A DNA stretch of 64,000 nt from Volutella citrinella (Eukaryota > Ascomycota > Sordariomycetes > Hypocreales > Nectriaceae), in contig JAWZSP010000009.1 of assembly GCA_034401135.1 (NCBI GenBank), positions 186,001 through 250,000 on the forward strand, read 5' to 3'. Positions within the stretch are counted from its first letter, which is position 1, and every line of letters begins with the position of its first letter. Made by a program: the position numbers and the translations under genes. Positions 14,253 to 25,830 of this stretch are shown in pieces. A model generated the notes under the pieces. That model saw nothing but the letters and a program-made list of their open reading frames with translations, was not told where the DNA came from and did no database searches.

Positions 14253-15816
14253 TTATAAAAAGTAAAATAATAAAAATAAGCTAAGTACTTAATAAGTACT
14301 TATATATATTTATATTAAAAAGTAAATTCCTTAATATATATTAATAAAGCCTTAGTTAAAATAAAAAATAAAAATAAAAGTAAAAGCTTAAAAAATAAGT
14401 AATTACTAAGAGTATAATAGACCCCTGCTAATAATAGCCTAGATCTAAATAAGTAAAAGCTTTATAAAGTAACTAAGAATAAAAAATAAAATTAAAAACT
14501 ACTAGCTAAGTAAATAATAATAGCTCTATTTAGTCTTACCCTCCTTATTATTATTTCTATTATCTTTTAGATTATCTTAGTCCTAGTTTTAAGTATCTTA
14601 GAACTCTTAGTTAATATACTAATAATTTAATAAAAATATATCTTAGTTTAAGTAATAAAGCAGGCAGGAGTATATATATTAAATAAAATATTTTAATATA
14701 ATATAAGTAGTATATTAAGGTAATAGTATATAATACTATACTAAGAGATTAGTTAGCTATTTATTACTATTAGCTTTCTTCTTTTTTATTTTAATTCTTA
14801 GGATATTAATAAATATATTAAGTTTAAATTTAAGTTTAGTAATAGTAGTATTATTCTAAATATATACTAATTATATAGCCTCTACTTAAAGTATAGTATT
14901 ATTAAGCTAAATCTAGCTAACTTAGAAAATTATAAAATTAGAATATACTAGCTTAGAAAAATACTTAGTAAAGAGTAATTAAAAGCTTAATATACCTACT
15001 ATAGGACTATAATAGTTATAAGCTTATAAGTTAAACTTAACTTTTAAAAAAACTACTATATAATAGCAGCCTTATCCTTAAGCTTCTTTTAGTAAGTATT
15101 TACTAAATTAGTAATATATTCCTAAAGGCACTTTTATATATTAATATAAGAGTTTATTATATTTAGTAAAGTAATTTAATACCCTAAGGTTAAGAAATTA
15201 ATATAGCTTTTAGTAAAAGTATAGTAATAGTTTACCTTTTTTATAAAGTTTTAATATTATTAAACTAGGCCCTAAAGTTCTATTAAAATCTAAGAAATAT
15301 TAAGTATATTTTAAAAAAGAATTACTAACTTACTACTTAATACTTAAATTAATTCACTTTATAAAAAATATATCTCTACTTATAACTATTTTAATAGTAC
15401 TTAATCTAAATATTATAAAAAGTAGTAATTAGATAGCTAAAGTATAGTAGCTTTTTAATATATATATTAGAGAACCTTTTATTAATAGAAAATTAAAATT
15501 TAAATAAAATATTCTAAATATAAAAAAGAACTACTATCTTATTACTAAGTATTTAAAAAGAATTAATACTTTAAGAAAAGATAAAAAGCCTTATAAAAAA
15601 AGAAAAATTAAAAATTATATAGCCTTAGTAAAAGACTAAGTAAATAATTAGTAAGGGCTTAGTAAGATAAAAAAAAACCTTATAAAAAAAAGTAAATAAG
15701 AAGTTATTAATATTTACCCTAAGAGTAGGGTACTAAAGTATATAAATACTTACTAAATACTTAGACTATTAATACTAAAAGCAGGGTCAGGGCGCCCTTA
15801 TTTATAATAAGGTAAT
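14253..15816. other. 3' internal part of element A, unassigned
   Basis: This is 1.56 kb of RIP-mutated DNA between the B2 target duplication and the element-A 3' LTR. By position it is the end of element A downstream of integrase. Near 15500-15700 there is lysine-rich frame-like content, but I could not assign it to any protein family. A less mutated GC patch sits at about 15780-15800. Confidence 0.5.
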
Positions 15817-16018
15817 TATAAAAGAAAACTTATAATATATATAACCTAGACTAGCTTATAAGCTATAGAGGCTGCAAAGGCTATATATAAGTATACTAGC
15901 TACTAAGTAAAAAACTATATACTAAGATTACTTAGAACCTATAAATAAAAGTTAATATAGTAGCTTACTCTTAACTATATACTTATTTCTAGCTTCAGTT
16001 TATAGCTATATTATTATA
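15817..16018 (+). repeat. 3' LTR of element A
   Basis: This 202-bp copy of 1314-1515 is followed by TATTT (16019-16023), the same five bases that precede the 5' LTR. The equal lengths and matching target duplication show the two copies bound one insertion. Confidence 0.88.
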
Positions 16019-17079
16019 TATTTTATTAAGAGTTTTTTATCTTATTTAAGTCTAGCTAAAATATATTTAAATATAGTAATATAAGTTATAATAAACTTAG
16101 TTTATTTAAGTTTAAAAAGTTATATTATAGCTTAGTATTTCTTATTTATATTTCTAAATATATTTTATAATACTTTCTTAAAATTATCCTAATTTATAAA
16201 AATATCTTAAGTCTTTTAGCTTTTTTTTTTTAGTTTATTTTTTAAGTAGTTTTTTATAATAAGTTTAAATTATATAGTAGTAGTTTTTTTAAAATATTTT
16301 TAAATAAAAAAGACTTTAGCTTTACTATTTATTAATATATTAAGAAAAAACTTAAAGTAAATATTAAAATAAGTAAGGAAAGGTATAATATTAATTATAT
16401 ATTCTTTAAATACTAATAGTTATAGTAAATATATATCTATTTTAAAATTCTTAATAAGTATTAATAATAGTATTAAGGATATAGTATTTATATATTCTTT
16501 TATATTAATAATAAGAGCTTAAAGTTATATAATTTTAGTATTTATTTTATTATTAGTTATAATAATACTATTATATATAAGCAGAGCTCTAGTACTTTAA
16601 ATATTATTATTAAATATATTAATATAAAAGTTAGTTTTAAATATAATTTAAGTAAAAAGATATTATTTAATAATATATAAAACTATATTAAATAAGAGCT
16701 ATTAATATATAATAATTAAGTAAGTTCTAATTATATAAACTTAGTATAATATACTAAAGGTTTATATTAATAAATTTAGTATAATATATACTAAACTTAA
16801 ATAATTAGTACTAATCCTAGGTATAATAATTACTATATTATATTAAGTAATAATTAATTAAGATAATTAAAATAATTAAGTTATATTAATAGCTAAGGAG
16901 CTGTTTATCTTAGATATATACTTTCTTAATAACTTATATATTAATTTATAATTACTTAAATTACTTAATAATTAAGTAATTAGTAATTAATTCTTTTTAT
17001 TATCTTTATATATCTAGGGTTATATAGTTCTGCTTTATTATATAGTTTATATACTATATATTAGTATTAGGTTTTAATA
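16019..17079 (-). mobile_element. Right fragment of inverted element B1 with its 5' LTR
   Basis: Read on the minus strand, this segment matches the B2 LTR-internal junction and gag region (B2 about 6576-7780). The LTR occupies 16708-17079 (372 bp, about one 59-bp unit instead of nearly three). It ends at a mutated form of the TGTCAG terminus. The gag part stops at 16019-16023, the TATTT duplicated by element A, and continues at 1313. This is therefore the host copy into which element A jumped. Confidence 0.83.
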
Positions 17080-18295
17080 ACAAGCTGCTATATTTACTAA
17101 AGTTGTATAGCTATTAAATAATACTTAAAAAAAAAAATAGTTAATTACTTTATAAACTAGGTTAATAATATAGTAAGTTAATTAATAATATTAAAAAGCT
17201 AGTTTATACTAGCTTAGTATAGAATTATATATTATATTAAACTCTTTTTTATAATTTTTAATATTATTATTTTATAATTACTAGCTAAAAAAGCTAGTAC
17301 TACCTAAATATAATTATAAAAACACTATACTTATAAGATAATAAAATATATAATAAGCTTAAGTATTTTATATCTAAGCTTTAAGATCTTATAAACCTTA
17401 AGCTTATTAAGTAAAAAAAAAAGAGGATTTTATTATAATATAGAAAAATAATTCTATTTATTTTATATCTTAAAATATAAGATACTAGTTATAGTAGCTC
17501 TAGATAATAAAATAGCCTCATTTTCTAAAGCCTTATAAATATAAGCTATACTATATTATTATATTAACTTCTCTGCCTGATTTAGGTAAATTATATAAAT
17601 AAAGTGTTATAAATAGCTTAGATACTTTACTATTTATTCTTCTTAACTCTTTTAATTATATTATAGCCCGAGCTTAGTACTTATTAAAAGAAAAAAGGCA
17701 GAATATATTTAACTAGCACTAGCTTAACTTATTTATTACTAGCTACTTATTATAAAAGTTAATTATCTATAACTTAAAAAAAAGATATATAAGAAGTATA
17801 AGTAAGTTTTCTAATACTTATTATATTATATCTTTTACTTTATATAATAAAAAAAAGAGCTAAGACTGTACTATTAGCTTATTAATAAGCAGGCAGTTAT
17901 AATACTTAAAGCAGTCTATATAATATTAAAGCTAGCTTAGAGTAATAGTAATAAGCTTAGTCTAAATTAAGCTAAGAACTTTAAGAAGAGACTTAATAAT
18001 AGATATCTTATATTTATAATCTTACTTTTAAATTATAAGCTATATAATAATATTTATAATAGTATTATAATTAGCTTTTTTACTATAATAAGTATCTAGC
18101 TAAGTTTAAGATTTAGTACTAAGTAATAATTATATAATACTACTGATTTTACTCTTAAGTTATTAATAATTATTAAGATAAGTTAATTTCTTATTATAAA
18201 GAGAGCTTTACTTATAATTAAGCTTAATAAAACTAATATCCTAGCCTGAGTACTAAAAGAGATATAAGATCGGTTTATAATAAAAGACTTAAAGT
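17080..18295. other. Unassigned RIP-mutated DNA
   Basis: AT-rich, RIP-like sequence lies between the B1 LTR and the solo LTR. It matches neither the A nor the B sequences that I can recognise, and no protein remnant could be identified. It may be the pre-insertion host sequence or a third repeat family. Confidence 0.5.
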
Positions 18296-18709
18296 TATAA
18301 TAATTAGGTAGGTTCTAACTATATAAACTTAGTATAATATACTAAGAGTTTATATTAGCAGATCTAATATAATATATACTAAGCTTAAATAGTTAATAGT
18401 AATCCTAGGTATAGTAATTACTATATTATATTAGGTAATAGTTAATTAAGATAATTAGGGTAACTAAGTTATATTAATAACTAAGAAACTGCTTATCTTA
18501 GATATATACTTCCTCAGTTACTTATATACCAGTTCGCAATTACTTAGATTACTTAGTAATTAGGTGATCGGTAATTACTATAATCGCTTTATAACTGTAG
18601 TAATCACTCTTAATTAGTTGACTCTTTTATCACTCCTATATATCCAGGGTTACGTAGTTCCGTCCCGTCACGTAGTTCGCGTACCGTGTATTAGCATCAG
18701 GTTCTGACA
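18296..18709 (-). mobile_element. Solo family-B LTR at the RIP border
   Basis: This 414-bp inverted LTR is homologous to the B2 LTRs. It is flanked by AAAGT (18291-18295) and AAGGT (18710-18714), a target duplication with one transition. Its left half is RIP-mutated. The right part, from about 18510, keeps normal CA and TG dinucleotides and shows the unmutated terminus TGTCAGAACCTGATGC when read on the minus strand. It probably arose by LTR-LTR recombination. Confidence 0.85.
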
Positions 18710-19331
18710 AAGGTCACTGATCAGCTAGTTATTAAAGCTTCGCGCCTATAGTAAAGCAATTAAGGATAATATAATAAGTCTTAGTTATATTATTTAGTTA
18801 GATAATAATAAAATACTAAGCTATAAGAAGATATAATTCTTAATAACAGGGCTCCGAAATCTTATCGCCACAGAAGTCAAGGCCGCTTAAAGCCAATTAG
18901 CCGACCTACTTTGGTTGACCTAGTACCCGTTGAGGAGAGCGATGCCCACATCCACTTCATTAACTCAACTCGTTCGACACTCGACAGACTCGACTAACCA
19001 GATCTTTTTCAGTCTAGCAGAGCTTTGGTGGGCCCTTGAGGCTCTTGCCGGGTCCGGGGCCGGAAATAGAGGCCGGCCGATCGGGGAGCTTGCTGTCCGG
19101 CAATCGCGGCCTAGCCCGTCTTGTCGACACACCTCCGATCAACGTCTCCTTTTACAAGGTCTCACTGGATGGAAATGGAGAGTGGCTTTAGGCTTGAAGG
19201 GTATCAATAGTCATTGGTTTATTAATAGACCACATTATATCACGTGTATCATCTAGATCATTCGCCTCTACCCCATAATCCCAGACTCGCTGTTGTTACG
19301 GGCAATCCATGATCCTTTACTTCTTGCCCAA
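18710..19331. other. Transition from repeat block to gene territory
   Basis: A short AT-rich, RIP-like patch (about 18745-18845) is followed by ordinary GC-balanced DNA. No gene is supported: a 108-codon open frame at 18930 has no recognisable features. The right part probably holds the 3' untranslated region of the sugar porter that ends at 19332. Confidence 0.6.
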
Positions 19332-21059
19332 TTAGGCCTCCGTCTTGTAAGAGGCGAAGTGGCGGGCAGGGACCTTCTTCATGAACATCTCGTCCATCTC
19401 CTTGTACGAGCGGCCCTTGGTCTCGGGCTGGAACCACCAGATAAAGAAGATGGCGGGGAAGCAGAGGCCGCCATAGATGAAGCCCAGCTTACCACCGAGA
19501 TTGGCCTTGTCGGGGTTGAAGAGGAAGGGCAGGGTGAAGGACCACATGACACCCAGAGAGTTGGCGGCGGCCATACCGATGGCAATGGTCTTGATGCGGA
19601 GACGGGAAGTAGCCGTCTCGGTCAAGCAGACGTATCCAGTGGCTCCAATAGTAACGTTGTAAAGCCAGCAATAAATAAGAATGAGGGCAACGGCACCGCG
19701 AAGCATATCGGGCTTTCCGCCAACGGCGAGGCCGCCCATGACCCAAAGCACGGCGGTCAGGCCGATGGTTCCGTAGAGCGTCAGGCCACGACGGCCCACC
19801 TTATCGATGAGGTACCACGAGATAACGTTGCCGAACATGGAAAGAACCTGCTGGATGACCTGGAGCTTGAAAGACATCTCGGTGCTGTATCCAGCGAGTT
19901 GGGCATAATAGGTTCCATATGAGGCGGCGAATACAATGCCAGTGAACTGCTGGAGAATGATGGGGGTGATGGAGATGATGGTGCGGCGGAAGTTGGACTT
20001 GCGGAAGCACTCCATGTAGGTGACGCCGTCGGTCTCGCGGCTGACTTCCTCGAGGGTGAGCTTGATGTTAGCCAGGCGTTTGACGTCTTCGCCAGACTCG
20101 GAGCTGTAGCCCAGTCGGTGGAGAGAGTTGAGAGCCTTTTCTTCGGAGCGGCCAGCGAGCCACCAGGGGGACCTGTAGGGATCCAGTGTTAGAACAGTTT
20201 AAGTTGGGTTTAGAGTGTTTCGTGTTAGGACTTACTCAGGCATGAAGAGGACAGGGAGCATGGCGCAGCCGGCAAAGGCGTACTGGGAAACGAAGATGGA
20301 TCGGTAAGCCCATCGAGTGGTGCCGGAACCGAGGCCATTCATCAGAAGAGCGACGATGAAGGGACCGACAGTGAAGGCGAGGGCGATCAAGCAAGTCATC
20401 AATCCACGAAGAGCGTGGGGCACAGTCTGATACAGTCGTCAGTGTCATGAGCCAACAACCCCTCTCACTTCATCAACTCACCTCGCCAATATAGGTGGCA
20501 GCAACAGCCTGCAGGACACCCACGGCCAAGCCGTTGACAACCTTGCCTCCGAAGAAGATCTGGTTCGTCGTCGCGACAAATTCCAGGGTAACACCAGCAG
20601 TGGAGATGAGGAGGCCGACAATGATGGAGTTGCGTCGGCCGATTCGGTCAGCGAGTTCGCCAGCGAAGAGAGCACCGATAACGAGGCTGTAAGGTCGAAG
20701 CAATTAGCACAAGATGGATGAGCCAAGATAGTCAGCAAAGGCACTCACGCAGCAGTACCGCCGCCCTGGAAGGCAGACTGCCAGTTGGCGTCGAGGACAT
20801 AGTTGCCCTCAAACTCAGATCCAAAGTCCTTTCGGAACTGGGGAATGCTGACGACGATACCAGCGGCCTGGTTTTCGAAGCTGACGAGGAGGATGTTGAA
20901 GACAGCGTAGAGGCACCACAGGAATGCCTTTGGGTTCTGTTTGATGGAAGCCCACTTTCCACGGTTGTGGTCATCCTGGTTGGCCTCGCGGGCAAGCTGC
21001 TCCTCCTTGGAGTGCTCGAGGAAAGTAGCCTCGGTCTTTTCGATGTCGTCTCCCGCCAT
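19332..21059 (-). CDS. MFS sugar porter, alpha-glucoside/hexose type
   Basis: Predicted plasma-membrane proton-sugar symporter of the major facilitator sugar porter family, 515 residues. Four exons: 21059-20749, 20686-20482, 20426-20236 and 20172-19332, joined by GT-AG introns of 55-63 bases with the frame kept throughout. The start MAGDDIEK was chosen because family-type sequence begins soon after it. Family signatures are DRIGRR after TM2, PESPWWLAGR after TM6 (split by the third intron) and PETKGRSYKEMDEMF at the C terminus. The PESPWW and PETKGR...E(M/L)D pattern resembles fungal maltose/general alpha-glucoside permeases, but the substrate is not determined by sequence alone. It is the first intact gene next to the retroelement block, about 600 bp away, and shows no RIP damage. 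Confidence 0.88.
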
Positions 21060-24000
21060 GATTGCAAGTATTGCCAATTGCACGGAGCCAAGGGACAATT
21101 GTTGTGGGTGTAGAGTTGGAGATGTGAGACTCTGGAGCTGTGGATGTCGAAACTGATCGGCGGCATGAAGCTCTCTATATGTCCGTCTAAGCATAAAGCT
21201 CCAGATTTTTGTTACCCCGGCCCAAGCGTCCGTTTGGCATGAGTCTGGGGTACTGGGTGCTTACAGCTGCCTCTGAAGTTGGGGAACGGCCCGATGAGAG
21301 ACCCTGGATGCTACAGGCGGAGCCTAAAGATGCCAGATGCGGCGATACCCAGATACCTGGGCCCTCAGCTGAGCGGAACTGGCCCAGGGGCCCGCCAAAG
21401 AAACGCTTTGCACTTCCTGTTGCAGATGGTTGCCCGTTTGGGGGCGCGCTCGCCGGGGCCCCGTGGGGACCAGGGGGATGGAGCAATGGGATGGTGGGCG
21501 GAATTCGCAGTCACGAGTGAGTTGAGAATTTCTTGCCTGATTCGTCTAGTCGAGCGAGCAGCCCACACCGGAGCTTTATTGGACACGCCGGAGGCCGAGC
21601 GAGGGATCGGGCATGGATAATTGGATATCCACCAGAACACGCTAGCTTGGAACCGATGCGTCGGGTGCATGGCTCCAGTTATTGCTGCGAACCATGATAA
21701 TTAACAGGGAACCCAGGAAGAGCTGCCAGAAGAGCATGAGGCGTAGACTTGGCGGCCACTACCCATCCATCGTCGACGGGCGGTGCGTTGAGGCGGCTGT
21801 CAGCCAAGCCCCGGACACGCAAAGCGTCACGATTAGCGGCGATGCGCATGACGCCCAACTGCCGTTCTTGAGCCTCGATCGGTTCATCCGAAAGAACCCG
21901 ACGGGAGGCGTTGGCTGGGCGATGCAAGTGTGTGGCCCGCAACCAGAATTGGAGCCGTCTTGACTCGAATGGATGGAGCCACCTGAAAACTAGAGGTCAC
22001 TAGGCCAGTGAAGTGAATCTTGATGCTTCTCGCATGCAATCCGTCGGCTCCGCGTCGCATGTACGAGATGCCAATACATGAAGTGGCATGGTCAGTCGCA
22101 TTGCCGAAAAACAACGGCAACCAGAACCGCCCAATGCAAGCCCACGGACCGAATTGCCTGAGCAGACGCATCGGGCGATGAGATCAGACCAGCAGAGAGC
22201 CGAACATGACCCGAAGCAGCCGGAGATGTGCCGAAAAGTCGTGCTGATGAACGGAGATTGGCAGGCCTTTCATCGGCATGACTCGAGAGCAAGGGGCCGC
22301 CACGTGGTGCTCATCTCCCTAGCTTCCTACCAGTGCCACCTTGTGCCTTGGAAGCCATTGGGTCTTGGGCATCCACTTCGGCCTCTGGCAGGATTTCACC
22401 CATGGGGTTGACATGCGGTGGCCCATGGGGTTTTGTTCTCCTCTTGTTGATCTGATGACCATCAAATCAACCAAGCTTGACACAGAGCACAAACCCAGGG
22501 CCAGGTCGTCTTGCCCGCGTTTTCGTTTGCCATGAAACAGTAATCCGACATGAGAAATTTCGGCTGCGACACGGAAATAACGCGAGCACCAACGCCCGCT
22601 TGTGCGAGCGGTGATTCGGCGTGGTCCGACATTCCGGCCTCGTGGGCATCCTCAAGTAGCGGGTCCCCCCCCCCCCCCCCCCCCCAGGTCACTCCGGATT
22701 TGCAGTGCGACAATGCTCGGATCGTATGAGCGGGAGAACGAGTTTTTCGTGCAGTAACTCCGCAAATTCGCCCACAAGCGGTCCTTCGTCGAGACGCTCT
22801 GCCCGGATTTGGGGGAAGCGGAGAAAGGTGAAGACAAACGCCCACCCCGGGCCACACCAAGTGCTTCAAACTTCCTAATACAGTTAGAATGGCCCAAATA
22901 TCACTTGGAGAACTGGTTCATGCAACGGCGAGAGCGCAGACCCATCCACGGACCGTGGTGACGTGTGCTGTACCATGTACCCTGCGAGCTCCAATCGCCG
23001 TCCGTCGCCATGCGAGACCACGGTAATTGCGTTAGACCCCCAGGCAATTTGAGGATGATTGCGACGGCTGTAAGCGCCGTCGTCAGCAGCCGCAACCGCC
23101 AGGAGGGCGAGACTTGCCGGATTAGTATCTTCTCACCACTACGGAGTGCTTTATACGCGCGCGGCTGGCCAGCACTTCCAAGAAACCACGCTTCACCGGG
23201 GTTGGTCCTCCCACTTTTGTCAACTGACCATCAACCGGCCCCATTTTATTTAGTATAGGTGGGGATTCCAGTCTTTGGCAGGTCTCGGGTGGTGTGATCG
23301 AGGCGGGCCCAAGGGTGCTCAATCATCCGAACTGGTATCATTTACCGAGCAACTATAGCCAAACAGTTGGATCATTGTGGACATCTCTCTTGCCTGGTCC
23401 CCCGGGAATAGTAATAGAACATCATATTTATAGTAGCTACATATTCGTCTTGACGGAAAGTGGAATAATAAACGACCTACCCTGCACTTCCGTCTCGTCG
23501 AAGACCGCACTGCTCAGTCCTACTCTAGTGTCAAAACTATCCATAAAATAAAACAAACAAAATTTCATACATACGAATACCTGTTGTAGTTACTGCTCTA
23601 TTGACATCGATTACGACGCGCTGTTGGAATCGTTCACTTATCTTGGATGTCTGGTTGCACTTAAACGAGTCAGCGTGTTCACGCATTACCAAGGCCACGG
23701 AGTAGACTATGAGAATAGTAAGGAACCCTGTATGTACTTGGTGAACAAGAAGAAACCAGGCTATTGGCTTAGTGCGTAAAAAAAATTAACGACGCCGCTC
23801 TACTCCTGGCTCGATCATAATGACGCAACTGACCAATCTCTACGTCCATTCTCGTTCCAGCCAACAATCACCCAGCTGATAGGGAAGATGGTCCAGGAAC
23901 CAATCAAGCGGTTGCCCCTCGACCCCGCTGCCTCCAGCTCTCACAAAGTAGTTTAGGTCTATGGGAAATAGTGGATACTGGTTTTGTTTCCGTAATGCTG

Positions 24001-24229
24001 GCAGACATGGATGACACGGCAGGCTGTGTGGATCGCCTGGTGAATCATCCAGACAAACAGATATAAGTACGTGGAGACTTGTTGAGTTTGAAATCGATAA
24101 TACGGATGTGTGTACACGCATGTCAGCTCCATTGTTGCAAGGAATGGAACCGCTTCGACATTGGCCCTCAAATGTGGTCTCTATATGAAATGGAATTATG
24201 TCTGTCTCTATGCCTCTCATCCGTCATAA
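21060..24229. other. Gene-poor interval of 3.2 kb
   Basis: No coding region can be supported. Open frames here are short, lack family motifs, and many overlap on both strands. The segment is GC-balanced and not RIP-mutated. It must hold the promoter of the sugar porter at its left end and the 3' flank of the receptor gene at its right end. It also contains a run of 21 consecutive C bases (22665-22685). Confidence 0.6.
22665..22685. repeat. Homopolymer of 21 C
   Basis: This is an uninterrupted poly-C tract, preceded by GGGT and followed by AGGTC. Its length is likely to vary between isolates and may be imprecise in the assembly. Confidence 0.95.
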
Positions 24230-25830
24230 TCATACGCCCTGGTCCTTGCCTTTAATAATCGTCATGTCCCTAAGCTCAGTCATGCTCCCGTCCTCACCCT
24301 GGTTGGAGGATATCGTAATATAAGAGTTGTCAACTCTTCCAACATTTCCCGAAAGCCTTAGTCTTTGAATGGCAGGTGAGCTGATATGCGCACCTGCTGG
24401 CCGACTACCAGTGCTGCGATGATCCGTCGAGGACTGGTAAGTAATATCTTCCTTGGCCCGGAAGATATATTTAATCTTCTTCAATGCGGGCAAGCAAGCC
24501 AAGATCAGACCAGCGGCGATCTCGATTGCGGACCAGTATGCCAGCGGTGCGAGACTCCAAGTGCGGTTGACATGGTTCGCCAAGGGTGGTAATGCCTGTA
24601 GTCGCAAAAATGTAATCAGGGTGATGCTTTGCGCTTTAGTGTTAGCTTCAGAACTATTGCAGGAGGCTAGAGACTTAGAAGAGAAAGCGGGGGTCACAAA
24701 CGCTGAACCGATTACAAGCATTGCAATCACGACAATCTTTTTTCGCAATTGCATCTCAAGTCCCTTGACAAGCCACACGGCCATTACAAGAGTGAAAACA
24801 TCCAGAATGATGTTGAGAATGGAATGCGACCAAGTAATGACGCTGATATCCAGACATTTGCCTGTGTGGTTCCCGTCCCATCCATTCCAGACGTAGTCGA
24901 CTGGCCAGCATTGCAAAAGATCGACAATGACGAAGCCAATGCCAATCAAGATGTTTGCGACAAGAATCCCGTAGGTAGTGCGGCGAAATCGTACATCGGA
25001 GCCAAACACGCGAATATATAAGCATAACACGGACATGCGCGTCATCATATTGCCGAGCTTGTATCCAACAGTGGAAGCGTAGAATGCCTGGCTAGATATT
25101 AGCATCGCAGGCCAATATCGGCAAGAGCTGTGTGCCTACCTTGAAGACCTTTTCCAGATCATCGAATGGAATTTTCCACGCGTCTCGGCCCAGGCCATAG
25201 TGAGCGGCTATCGTACGGAGTCGCTGGTCAGCTGTGATGGTCCTGAAGGGGGAGGAGTATTTGGTCGTACCTATATATTGGCCAACGGCAGCATCCAATA
25301 CTACGATCTGAGGAACAAGTCAGCAGAAGCGACCTTGTGGGAATCCGAGATGTAATCACCACTGCAACCACAATGGCCCAGTCATCCCATCCTATCTCGC
25401 CCGCAAGCGACCGATACTTGAGGATGACGCGCCCCCCAATGGCAATGAACGACAGCAGAGTAGCCACGACGACAAAGATTCGCATTCCCACGGAGATGTC
25501 TCGGACGGGGACGTTGCAGATTATGGATGTCACATTGAGCGCGGTCAATGCATCCTTGGGCTTGCAGTTGGCGTAGAAGCACGGCGAATATGTCTTCTCA
25601 AAGTCCTTGCCACCGGAGAAGACACACAATGGCGACGAGCTGTCATCGGGCGGTTGACCTTCCCAACAATTGAGCTAAGAAATTGAATGAGCGAGTGTCA
25701 ATGCAAGCGAGAGTGTCGTTTTGCTTACAGCGCATTGTGGCAGGTCTGACGGCGTGACCTCAGCCAGAGCGTGCACCCCCCGAGCCGTAAACAACAGAAC
25801 CAGCCACAGCTGCAGCCAGAACTTTTTCAT
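24230..25830 (-). CDS. CFEM-domain Pth11-like G-protein-coupled receptor
   Basis: Seven-transmembrane receptor of the fungus-specific Pth11 class, 480 residues. Exons: 25830-25729, 25674-25360, 25307-25140 and 25087-24230, all phase-0 junctions. A signal peptide (MKKFWLQLWLVLLFTARG) is followed by a CFEM-like extracellular region with cysteines at about 33, 37, 50, 65, 70 and 86, six of the usual eight. Then come the typical TM1 block, GWDDWAI, the DxLQCWPVDYVWNGW loop, an SxLNIxxD helix, RxxxLP..xN..xTW, and the final WSAIE...CLPALKK helix. The roughly 60-residue tail is polar and cytosolic. Pth11 relatives sense surface or host cues upstream of cAMP/MAPK signalling; the ligand here is unknown. 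A 39-base in-frame stretch in exon 3 (about 25270-25232) begins GTACGA and ends ACAG, so it could be a very short intron, though I kept it as coding. Confidence 0.87.

Larger units (their letters stand above)
1314..16018 (+). mobile_element. Family-A Ty3/Gypsy retrotransposon, split by element B2
   Basis: Two direct repeats of equal length (202 bp, 1314-1515 and 15817-16018) are the LTRs. They begin TATAAG or TATAAAAG (mutated TGTAAG) and end TTATTATA (mutated from a CA end). Both are flanked by the 5-bp target duplication TATTT (1309-1313 and 16019-16023). Subtracting the nested B2 copy and its 5-bp duplication leaves about 7.0 kb, a normal Gypsy length. Orientation is + because gag, RT and integrase remnants read in that order on the + strand. 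It inserted into the older inverted B1 element. RIP has destroyed all frames. Confidence 0.87.
1..18500. repeat. RIP-mutated AT-rich block
   Basis: This stretch is overwhelmingly A+T. CA and TG dinucleotides are almost missing while TA is everywhere, and C survives mostly in CT or CC contexts. That is the pattern left by repeat-induced point mutation, which converts CpA to TpA in duplicated DNA of many ascomycetes. Every reading frame is riddled with stop codons. Diverged Ty3/Gypsy protein remnants can still be read by tolerating stops and C-to-Y or H-to-Y changes. Individual elements are listed separately. Such blocks are usually heterochromatic; that last point is inference. Confidence 0.93.

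Noticed and set aside
15780..15800. Small GC-rich patch in the RIP block as a surviving gene
   Set aside because: It is only about 20 bases, directly before the element-A 3' LTR, where a polypurine-tract region is expected. No open frame extends from it.
18930..19256. Open frame of 108 codons on the + strand
   Set aside because: No family motif, no signal or membrane segment, and it lies in the transition zone beside RIP-mutated DNA.
19293..19922. 209-codon frame on the + strand over the sugar porter
   Set aside because: It is the antisense shadow of the transporter exon, whose minus-strand translation carries clear family motifs.
23840..24220. 126-codon minus-strand frame after the receptor gene
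   Set aside because: It is downstream of the receptor stop, lacks motifs, and its composition does not resemble the neighbouring coding sequence.
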